Assembly (NCBI GenBank): GCA_013298335.1
Contig: JAAFHI010000026.1
Coordinates: 1 to 12,827, forward strand
Direction of reading: 5' to 3'
Origin: Actinomycetota bacterium
GTDB lineage: Bacteria; Acidobacteriota; Blastocatellia; Chloracidobacteriales; Chloracidobacteriaceae
DNA length: 12,827 nucleotides
Position 1 is the stretch's first letter; every line of letters begins with the position of its first letter. Shown here in pieces: positions 6,788 to 12,827 of this stretch. Position numbers and translations under genes: made by a program. Below the pieces are notes generated by a model that saw only the letters and a program-made list of their open reading frames with translations, was not told the DNA's origin and ran no database searches.

Positions 6788-9367
6788 ATGCCGCTTCGTC
6801 GGTTTTCTTTCCGACCGTCGAGGGTACGACTGATGTTCGTACTCCTGATGCTGCTCGGCCTTTTTCTGCCGGTTGGCGCCGGCCCGGTCGTGGTGGCTAC
6901 GTCCGGCACCCCCGCCGTGCTGGCCGGGACCTGGAAATTTCAACCGGGTGACGATCCGAAACGGGCGGCGGCGGAGTTTGACGATTCGGGCTGGGAAAAT
7001 CTGACCGTCCCGCTCGGGTGGGGAAAGCAGGGGCACCGTGGGCTCGGCGGATATGCCTGGTATCGAACCGAACTCCGGATTTCTCCGGCGGTTCGCGACA
7101 CCCGGCTCGCCGTGTCGCTCGGCTTTGGGGGTATCGGGCGATATGACGTTTTTGCCGGGGGCCAGCCGATTGGCAGCCGGGGCAAGGCGGGAACGGTCTC
7201 GTTTTTGACGCCAGCGGCATTTTCCATTCCAAAGGAAGCAATTGCAGCCGACGGACGCCTCGTCATCGCGGTCCGGGTATGGGCGGACCCCGGTTTTTCG
7301 GGCGCGTTCCCGGAAACGGGCGGGTTCGGCGACTATCCCACCCTGCAAACCCGCTTTTTCGCAGGTCCGTTTCTGATCGGGAACGAAACCGAGGTGCGCG
7401 GCGAGGTTGAGACGATTTACCTGCGGCTGCTGCGGACCTCGCTTCCGATGCTCGCCGCCGTCGTGCTGTGCGCGGCCATCGCCGGCTACCACCTGCAACT
7501 GTTCCGGCGCCGAAGGGAACTGACCGAATATCTCTGGTTCGGTCTGCTGGCCTTCATCTTCGCCATCAATCTCTTCTTTACTTCGCCGCTTTCCGATCAA
7601 CTGACCGGGGGCACGATCTGGGGACTCCGCTTCGCCATCGCGACGACGCACGTCATGTTCGTCATCCTGATCCAGTTCCTCTGGCCGTTTCTCTCGACCC
7701 CGGTCGGACGCTGGCTCCGGGCATACCAGCTTTCAAATCTGGTCATCGCCCTTTTTTCCGTCGTCGCCCCGATTCACATCGTCATTCTCAGTACCCGGTA
7801 CCGTTTTCTCTGGCTGGTCTCGTTCGTCTTTGTCGGCGTCGGGTTCGTCACCTGGAGAGCGGTTCGCGGCGACCGGGAAGCCCGAACCATCTGGATCGGC
7901 ATCGTCTGCCTGCTCATGGCGTCGCTCGAACGGTTCGTCCGCCAGACCGTCCAGTGGGGCGACTGGTCGCCGCTGGTTTCCCTGAATCTTCTTTCCGGCG
8001 GATACGTGATGCTCGTCGGCTCGATGACCGTTTCCGTATCGAACCGGTTCAGTCGGGTCTTTTCCGACCTTGAAGCTCTTACCCAGACCCTTGAGCAGAA
8101 AGTCACCGAACGAACCGAGGAACTGAACCGCAAAAACATCCAACTTGCGGAAAATCTGACCCAGCTCGAAACCGCGCGGGCCGAAACCGAACGAAAGAAC
8201 CGCGAACTCGACCAGCGCGTCGAGGAACTGGTCGCCTCCCGCCAGCAGGCCGACCGCATCTTTTCGGCCCTGTCGGAAGCCCTCCCCGGCACGGTCCTTG
8301 ACGGAAAATATCGACTCGACGAAAAAATCGGGGCGGGCGGGTTCGGCGCGGTGTTCCGGGCGACCCACATTTCACTCGGCAGCCCGATTGCGGTGAAGGT
8401 TTTCAAGCCGATGCCCGGCAACGAGAGCATCGACGCCGTCGAACGGTTCAAGCGCGAGGGTGTTTCGGCCTCGCGACTCAATCATCCGAACGCCATCCGC
8501 ATCATCGACTCGGGAATTTCCCAGGAAGGCATCGCCTACCTGGTGATGGAACTGCTGAACGGACGGACACTGGCCGAGGAACTGAAAATCCACGGGCGGC
8601 TTCCCGTCGGACGCTGCGCGAAAATCCTCCTGCCCGTCTGCGCCGCGCTTTCGGAGGCACACCGGCTGGGAATCATCCACCGCGACATCAAGCCGGACAA
8701 CATCTTCATCAACCGGACGATTGAAGGCGAAGTCGTCAAGGTCGTGGATTTCGGCATCGCCAAACTTCTGAGCGACTTCTCCGAAAACGAGATGGAAAAG
8801 CTGACCGTCACCGGCGCGGTCGTCGGCACCCCGATGTACATCGCGCCGGAACGCATCCGCGGCCTCGAATACGACGGGAAATCCGACGTGTACAGCCTCG
8901 GCGTGATGCTGTTTCAGATGCTGACGGGCGTGACGCCGTTCCGCTCGATGGGCGAAAGCGCGGTCGCCGTCCTGATGGCCCACATCACCAAACCGCCGCC
9001 GCCGCTGAGAATGATCCGCCCGGACCTGACCGAGGAAATCGAGGAAGTTGTCATGGCGGCGCTTGAAAAGAACCCGCTGGTACGCCCGACCGCGGCGGAT
9101 CTGGCCGAATCGTTCCTGCGCGCCGTCCAGAACTACGCCGATTCCGACGACGAACCGGTGGGAGACCGGTTCTCGACGGCGAGCGTCCGTCAGCTCATGA
9201 CCGATACCAACATGGCCGGAACCGGAATGGCCATCGAACACGACGCCAAAACGCTGATGAGTTCGGCGATCTTCGAGGAAGAAGAGATCCCCACGATGAT
9301 CAGCGACGCGACGAGCCTGCCGAACAACGCGATCTCCAAAGCCGAGTCGGGCGGCAAGCCGGACTGA
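6788..9367 (+). CDS. Membrane receptor Ser/Thr kinase: sugar-binding-like ectodomain, 7TM, coiled coil, Hanks kinase
   Basis: The 859 residues read as four modules. A signal or leader helix (about 16-32) precedes a beta-sandwich ectodomain resembling glycosidase/galactose-binding folds (about 45-185, with FDDSGWENLTVPLGWG and YAWYRTEL). Seven hydrophobic helices follow between about 220 and 415, in the manner of 7TMR-DISM receptors, then a charged coiled coil (about 426-496). The kinase domain (about 504-770) is complete: P-loop GAGGFG, K537 in AVKVF, HRDIKPDN with D633, DFG at 654-656, GTPMYIAPE. An acidic Ser/Thr-rich tail follows. The likely role is sensing an extracellular ligand and phosphorylating cytoplasmic proteins. 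ATG 6788 lacks a good ribosome site; ATG 6833 (codon 16) has GAGG nine bases upstream and is an equal candidate. The SUKH-like gene follows after 16 bases. Confidence 0.92.
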   Translation: MPLRRFSFRPSRVRLMFVLLMLLGLFLPVGAGPVVVATSGTPAVLAGTWKFQPGDDPKRAAAEFDDSGWENLTVPLGWGKQGHRGLGGYAWYRTELRISPAVRDTRLAVSLGFGGIGRYDVFAGGQPIGSRGKAGTVSFLTPAAFSIPKEAIAADGRLVIAVRVWADPGFSGAFPETGGFGDYPTLQTRFFAGPFLIGNETEVRGEVETIYLRLLRTSLPMLAAVVLCAAIAGYHLQLFRRRRELTEYLWFGLLAFIFAINLFFTSPLSDQLTGGTIWGLRFAIATTHVMFVILIQFLWPFLSTPVGRWLRAYQLSNLVIALFSVVAPIHIVILSTRYRFLWLVSFVFVGVGFVTWRAVRGDREARTIWIGIVCLLMASLERFVRQTVQWGDWSPLVSLNLLSGGYVMLVGSMTVSVSNRFSRVFSDLEALTQTLEQKVTERTEELNRKNIQLAENLTQLETARAETERKNRELDQRVEELVASRQQADRIFSALSEALPGTVLDGKYRLDEKIGAGGFGAVFRATHISLGSPIAVKVFKPMPGNESIDAVERFKREGVSASRLNHPNAIRIIDSGISQEGIAYLVMELLNGRTLAEELKIHGRLPVGRCAKILLPVCAALSEAHRLGIIHRDIKPDNIFINRTIEGEVVKVVDFGIAKLLSDFSENEMEKLTVTGAVVGTPMYIAPERIRGLEYDGKSDVYSLGVMLFQMLTGVTPFRSMGESAVAVLMAHITKPPPPLRMIRPDLTEEIEEVVMAALEKNPLVRPTAADLAESFLRAVQNYADSDDEPVGDRFSTASVRQLMTDTNMAGTGMAIEHDAKTLMSSAIFEEEEIPTMISDATSLPNNAISKAESGGKPD

Positions 9368-9383
9368 TTTTTTAGGAGGAAGA

Positions 9384-10043
9384 ATGATTCGAGAAATTCC
9401 ACCCCGGTTCAAAGCCTACGTTGAACTTTTCGAAGACTGGATTCGTCCACTGGAACCCGGCGACGGTCTCTCGATGTCTGAAATCGAAGCCGCCGAGTTG
9501 AAACTGGGGGTCAAACTGCCGTTGGCGCTCAAGGAACTGTACGGTCTGGTCGGGAATGCACTTGACGATCTCAATCAGCAAAATTACCTCTTGCCGGTCG
9601 GTGAACTTCGTTTGAAAGACGATAAGGTTATTTTCTACGTTGAAAATCAGTCCTGCGGCGACTGGAGCTTCCAGGTTGGCGATTCAAAGGATGATGATCC
9701 GCCAGTCTGGATTGACGGAGAAATGAAGGCGGCTGAAAAACTCAGCGAATTCGTTTTTGGAATGATGATTATCGAGGCGACTTTTCGTGGTCCCGGCGGG
9801 ATGGGGATGCTGGAAGATCAGGACCTTCCCGAATTTCGAAAACAATACAATGACCTCGGATTTACAATTCAAGCGAATGGGCAAACTTCATTCTTTTACA
9901 ACTGCGATGCCCTCCTATTTATTTGCCGGGAAGCGAACGGAGATTTGTTTGTTTTTGTGCATGCTCGGACGACTATAGCCAGAAAAAAACTGTTAAATTT
10001 TCAAGCAATTTCATGGTGGAACGAACCAGAAGTTGTGGGTTAA
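9384..10043 (+). CDS. SMI1/KNR4 (SUKH)-like protein
   Basis: A 219-residue soluble acidic protein that looks like a SUKH/SMI1-KNR4 family member: the opening GLSMSEIEAAELKLGVKLP (about 29-47) followed by ALKELYGLVGNALDD is the usual helix-turn pattern in which such proteins begin, and FQVGDSKDDDPPVWI (about 95-109) recalls the family's second motif. SUKH proteins in bacteria are often immunity proteins against secreted or contact-dependent toxins, but many have other or unknown roles, and no toxin gene is seen here. AGGAGGA six bases upstream of the ATG is a very strong ribosome site. It lies 16 bases after the receptor kinase, so the two are likely cotranscribed and it could be a kinase-linked protein. 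Its base composition is lower in GC than the kinase gene. Confidence 0.78.
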   Translation: MIREIPPRFKAYVELFEDWIRPLEPGDGLSMSEIEAAELKLGVKLPLALKELYGLVGNALDDLNQQNYLLPVGELRLKDDKVIFYVENQSCGDWSFQVGDSKDDDPPVWIDGEMKAAEKLSEFVFGMMIIEATFRGPGGMGMLEDQDLPEFRKQYNDLGFTIQANGQTSFFYNCDALLFICREANGDLFVFVHARTTIARKKLLNFQAISWWNEPEVVG

Positions 10044-10046
10044 GGG

Positions 10047-10416
10047 ATGATTTCAAATTCAGAAGAAGCCAAAAAAGAACTTGTCCGCCTTGGGTTTCCA
10101 CCGGTTTTTCTGGAAATCGCCGATGGAGTCATTCCAAATCACTTGTATTTCCAGAAAGTCAGGCTTTTCTATTCGTTTTTGCCCAGCCCAGTTTGTTGGA
10201 GAGATTCCCCGAAGTTTCCCCCGATTCGCTCGAAGACTCGCATCATCGGGGGCTAAATGCGGACACCCGCCACGCGGGTTTCAAAACCAGTTCTACAAAT
10301 TCACCCCACAAAATCCGGTGGGATCAGCAATTCTGGAATCCCTGATTGAAGACGAAGAGATCGGGTGGGCAATTCCGAGGATTCTGGCTGAATTGGCAAA
10401 ACGGAAAGGTGAATAA
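10047..10416 (+). pseudogene. Probable frameshifted gene of unknown function after the SUKH-like gene
   Basis: An ATG three bases after the SUKH-like stop opens a frame reading EEAKKELVRLGFPPVFLEIA, which ends after 69 codons in unlikely sequence. The next frame carries natural-looking protein from about 10152 (ESQAFLFVFAQPSLLERFPE and on to about 10260). A third frame carries FYKFTPQNPVGSAILESLIE through to AELAKRKGE, stopping at 10414-10416. The simplest reading is one gene of about 120 residues broken by two frameshifts, near 10150 and between about 10250 and 10290. Sequencing error could give the same picture. If intact, it would be the third gene of the kinase unit. Confidence 0.45.
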
Positions 10417-10539
10417 CACTCACGTCCGTCCAGTTTTTGGGCACAATGACCAAAGAACCCGTCGTGCAGGCAAAAGTGACCAGCATGCAGAGGCAAATCA
10501 GGTCAAAGAATTCTGGATGAGTGGAAAAAACGAGAAATG

Positions 10540-10621
10540 TGGTGCGGAAGGGGGGACTCGAACCCCCACGGTTGCCCGCCAGATCCTAAGTCTGGTGCGT
10601 CTGCCATTTCGCCACTTCCGC
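10540..10621 (-). tRNA. tRNA-Leu(UAG)
   Basis: A complete class II tRNA of 82 bases including encoded CCA (10542-10540). Acceptor GCGGAAG pairs with CTTCCGC, the D arm is GCGAAATGGCAGACGC, the anticodon stem CCAGA/TCTGG holds loop CTTAGGA with anticodon UAG (10588-10586), the variable arm is long, and the T arm GGGGG/CCCCC has loop TTCGAGT. It reads leucine CUA and probably other CUN codons. Its normal order shows that this organism uses standard tRNA genes as well as the permuted modules. The rest of the gap 10417-10539 shows nothing I can support. Confidence 0.97.
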
Positions 10622-10629
10622 TTGCAGAA

Positions 10630-10658
10630 GGTGTCGGGTGTCGGGTTTCAGGTGTCAG
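10630..10658. repeat. Short GGTGTC repeat
   Basis: Four imperfect copies of a GGTGTC/GGGTTTC word occur in tandem between the tRNA-Leu 5' end and the stop codon of the next gene, overlapping the last codon. It is too short to interpret; it may be a remnant of an intergenic repeat. Confidence 0.3.
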
Positions 10659-11185
10659 TCAGCCGACGAATGCGCCGATTTTGAAGGTTTTCGGCGCGGT
10701 TGAAAAGGGGCAAGTCCGTCGAGCGTCGTTTTTCGAAGGTTCAGCGAACGCATGCTTTCCGCGATGGCGGTGGCCCGTCCGTGGAGTTCTTTTGAAAGTT
10801 GCGGGCCGAGCGCGATGATCGCCTGTGACCGGAAGCGTTCGCTCGTGAACTTCTTCGCCAGTTTCAGCGCGCGTTCGTGAAGCGTCGGCGGCAAGGTCGG
10901 CGCGATTTCCATGAAGGCATTGAAACGCGCTTCCTGATCCGGGGTGTATTCCGCGATTCTGAACTTGATAAACGGTCCCGCCGCGATGGCCGCTGCTTCC
11001 ATCGCTTCCTGAACCGCCAGTGCATGTTCTTCGGGTGTCCGACGGTCGGTCAGTGGCCCGGATAGGTCGATTCGGTTCTGACTGTCGTCCAGAATTGCGA
11101 CAATAGGGTCGGGTCGGGTTCTTTTTCGAGGGGCAAATTTGGCTGAAACGTCGCCCAATCGGGTGTATTTCTTGGCTGAGTTCAT
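10655..11185 (-). CDS. Hypothetical protein, coupled to the JAB-like gene
   Basis: 176 residues with no family I recognise. The N-terminal 25 residues are basic (FAPRKRTRPDP) and probably flexible; the middle (about 50-150) is helical and charged, including RTPEEHALAVQEAMEAAAIA and TLHERALKLAKKF; the C terminus is a basic tail (FQPRRKPSKSAHSS). No cysteines, signal peptide or membrane helix are seen. Its ATG overlaps the stop of the JAB-like gene (ATGA), so translation is probably coupled and the two products may work together. The tRNA-Leu gene lies 34 bases downstream on the same strand. Confidence 0.75.
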   Translation of the reverse strand: MNSAKKYTRLGDVSAKFAPRKRTRPDPIVAILDDSQNRIDLSGPLTDRRTPEEHALAVQEAMEAAAIAAGPFIKFRIAEYTPDQEARFNAFMEIAPTLPPTLHERALKLAKKFTSERFRSQAIIALGPQLSKELHGRATAIAESMRSLNLRKTTLDGLAPFQPRRKPSKSAHSSAD

Positions 11186-11721
11186 AATTCTTCCCTCAGG
11201 TATTCGTAAAAAACACCGTAACGTTGGTGAATCCGGTCTCTTTGACCTTCCCAGAACTCGTGCATGAACCAGTGTTCGGCGTAATCAAGGCTGAATGTAC
11301 CATCGAGGTAGGCGTCGCGCCACTGACGATCGAGTCGGTCAATCGCCGGTTTGCAAACAAACTGAAGTTCGGAAAAAGGTGGCCAGACGGTTAACTTCGA
11401 ATCCGGGGCAACCGAGGGGCGGAGTGAAAACCTGACTGGTTTCCCCTGAAACCTGACCACCGCAACAATTTCGGCCAATCCGTTTTTTTCAGCAAACACG
11501 GCATCCGTGTAGGACAGGCTTGAACCGTTCGGGTGGTTGTGAACCAGCACCGTCCCCGGCAAGCGCGCCAGTTCGGAGCGGGTAAAACCGACCTGATCGG
11601 CGTCGCCGGGCTTGGCGAACAACCGGTTTCCATCCGCATCGAAGACGCCCGCGACTTCGAACGGGAGGTCGGCGATGGCCCGTTCGAAGTCATCCCGCGC
11701 GACGGCGGTTTTCCAGTCCAC
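11182..11721 (-). CDS. JAB/JAMM-like metalloprotease-fold protein
   Basis: This 179-residue protein contains LVHNHPNGSSLSYTD (about 59-73): H61 and H63 with S70 and D73 look like the zinc site of JAB/MPN (JAMM) isopeptidases, and the wording is close to the HNHPSG motif of RadC-like domains. The spacing between the second His and the Ser is six rather than seven residues. An upstream Glu (E22 in LPFEVAGVFDADG) is a candidate for the catalytic acid. The fold is probable; peptidase activity is not shown. It starts with GTG at 11721, three bases after the radical SAM stop, and its own stop overlaps the following ATG, so the three genes form a tight unit. Confidence 0.72.
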   Translation of the reverse strand: MDWKTAVARDDFERAIADLPFEVAGVFDADGNRLFAKPGDADQVGFTRSELARLPGTVLVHNHPNGSSLSYTDAVFAEKNGLAEIVAVVRFQGKPVRFSLRPSVAPDSKLTVWPPFSELQFVCKPAIDRLDRQWRDAYLDGTFSLDYAEHWFMHEFWEGQRDRIHQRYGVFYEYLREEL

Positions 11722-11724
11722 GGG

Positions 11725-12702
11725 TTACGCGATGGAGGAAACGAGGTTCTGGTCCTGCGGATCGCGCCAGAAGTCCATGTGCGAGGCGCGGTGAACGCAG
11801 GCGATGGTACACAGGGGAGCGCACGGTTTCGGCGTGTTGTATTCCCGCCAGATGTCGTCCTTGGTGTAGGCGGCGAGTGGCGTGCCGGGCGTGCCGCGCT
11901 GCTGCGAGCAGTAGTGAACCAGTCCGTCCTCGCAAATGTAGAGGTAACGCGCGCCGGCGCGGCATTTCCAGTCGTTCGCCTTGCCGTTCGCCAGATTTTC
12001 CTGGAATCCGTGAATCATCGAGTAGCCGACCTTGCCGATCCGCTTGACCTCGTTGTAGGCGGTGGCCTCGACGTCGGACAGCGGTTTCAGCGTGCCGTGA
12101 CCGTCGTGGATGATGCCGCAGGAAACGGCGAAACCCAGTTCATTGGCGCGTTTGGCGACCTGCACGGCATCCTGCGGGTCCTTGATGCCGCCGCCGATGA
12201 CGGAATTGATGCTGACGGCGAATTCGGCGTACTGCGCGAGGTCCTGCAACCGCCGGTCGAGCACCTTCAGGCTTTTCTGGGAAACCTCGTCGGGCGTCAC
12301 GTTGTCGATGCTGATCTGAAGGTACTGCAATCCGGCGTCGTTCAGCTTCTGGATGCGTTCCTTGTTGAGGTAGTACCCGTTGGTAATCAGCCCGGACATC
12401 ATCCCGTGATGCCGAATCCGCTTGTAGATGTCGAAGATCTCGGGGTGCATCATCGGCTCGCCGCCGCTGCACGCCACCACCGACGAGCCGAGTTCGGCCA
12501 GCTTGTCGATACGCCGGATCATTTCGTCAATCGGGACCGGCTTGGACACGTCGTCATACTCGTTGCAGTAGGCGCAGGCCAGATTGCAGCGCCGCATCGG
12601 GACGATATGGACGAGGACCGGGTGACGGCGGTCGAGAACGCCGTCAATGACCATTTTGGCTTCGCGAAACTTCTGTTTCAGACTGTTCGGCTTCTTTTTC
12701 AT
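11725..12702 (-). CDS. Radical SAM protein with C-terminal cysteine-rich (SPASM-like) region
   Basis: Binds a 4Fe-4S cluster and S-adenosylmethionine through CNLACAYC (C39, C43, C46; numbering from ATG 12702), with the GGEP motif at 80-83 ([12 protein letters not shown]) and the strand ISIDN (130-134). After the barrel, six cysteines (C247, C257, C265, C294, C298, C302) are spaced like ligands of an auxiliary cluster, as in SPASM or twitch domains that act on peptides or proteins. Substrate is unknown; no small precursor peptide gene is visible nearby. A TTG two codons earlier (12708) is an alternative start; neither has a clear ribosome site. First gene of a unit with the JAB-like gene three bases away. 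Confidence 0.9.
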   Translation of the reverse strand: MKKKPNSLKQKFREAKMVIDGVLDRRHPVLVHIVPMRRCNLACAYCNEYDDVSKPVPIDEMIRRIDKLAELGSSVVACSGGEPMMHPEIFDIYKRIRHHGMMSGLITNGYYLNKERIQKLNDAGLQYLQISIDNVTPDEVSQKSLKVLDRRLQDLAQYAEFAVSINSVIGGGIKDPQDAVQVAKRANELGFAVSCGIIHDGHGTLKPLSDVEATAYNEVKRIGKVGYSMIHGFQENLANGKANDWKCRAGARYLYICEDGLVHYCSQQRGTPGTPLAAYTKDDIWREYNTPKPCAPLCTIACVHRASHMDFWRDPQDQNLVSSIA

Positions 12703-12762
12703 TCCCAAATCCGAGAAAACGTGGCGGAGTGTTCAAACCAACCGCCGACTGTAAACCAAAAT

Positions 12763-12827
12763 GAGTCTAAGAGTCTAAGAGTCTCGGCGTGAAAGGCAGT
12801 CTTGGAGTCAAAAAGGAGTCTTGGGGG
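12763..12827. repeat. GAGTC-rich repeat, copy R5 (cut by the window end)
   Basis: Three successive GAGTCTAA or GAGTCT units, then GAGTCTCGGCG and CAGTCTTGGAGTC, matching R1 words. Only one arm is visible because the window ends. It is upstream of the radical SAM gene, which reads away from it; bases 12703-12762 show nothing else. Confidence 0.65.

Noticed and set aside
5913..6833. 306-codon plus-strand frame opposite the peroxiredoxin gene
   Set aside because: Antisense of the peroxiredoxin and of repeats R3 and R4; the opposite strand has intact catalytic motifs and a good ribosome site.
12722..12750. Possible tRNA fragment or hairpin GGCGG...CCGCC upstream of the radical SAM gene
   Set aside because: Only a five-pair stem with a long loop; no T-loop consensus or acceptor partner.
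11533..12792. 419-codon plus-strand frame opposite the radical SAM and JAB-like genes
   Set aside because: GC-rich antisense shadow; the minus strand carries the CxxxCxxC and GGEP motifs and coupled starts.

Overview
The window is a gene-dense stretch of a GC-rich bacterial chromosome. Bacterial markers are a UvrA excinuclease subunit, a typical 2-Cys peroxiredoxin, a seven-helix receptor fused to a Ser/Thr kinase, a class II tRNA-Leu with encoded CCA, and Shine-Dalgarno sites ahead of most genes. I cannot name the phylum. Five hairpin repeats built from GAGTC/GACTC words lie between the genes and look like a genome-wide family.

Layout, left to right. 1-1881 (+) is the C-terminal two thirds of uvrA, followed by a small zinc-ribbon membrane protein (+). 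A secreted serine beta-lactamase-like hydrolase (2158-3273, -) converges on it. About 680 bases without a protein gene follow (3274-3949). They hold a GAGTC hairpin, a probable terminator, and the most unusual feature of the window: two adjacent minus-strand RNAs, each a tRNA-like module in circularly permuted order. In each, the T arm, the 3' acceptor strand and an encoded CCA come first, and the 5' acceptor strand and D arm come second. The outer flanks pair to form a long helix where the anticodon stem would be. This is the layout I know for bacterial Y RNAs of the YrlA type, which mimic tRNA and bind the Ro60/Rsr protein, but permuted tRNA genes are an alternative. No Ro60 gene lies in the window.

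The RNAs lie directly downstream of, and on the same strand as, a conserved 243-residue protein of unknown function (3950-4681), itself preceded by a secreted protein (4715-5350). A terminator separates these from a TlpA-like thioredoxin-fold protein (5420-5869) and a 2-Cys peroxiredoxin (5982-6515), also on the minus strand. Divergently, on the plus strand, lie the receptor kinase (6788-9367), a SUKH-like protein (9384-10043) and a reading frame that looks frameshifted (10047-10416). The right end is a minus-strand unit of a radical SAM protein, a JAB/JAMM-like protein, a protein of unknown function and, further downstream, tRNA-Leu(UAG).

The best candidate for an undescribed system is the block 3490-4681: one conserved protein gene followed by two permuted tRNA-like RNAs. 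The structural claim rests on base pairing worked out by eye. The Y RNA assignment and any partnership with the 243-residue protein are inference.
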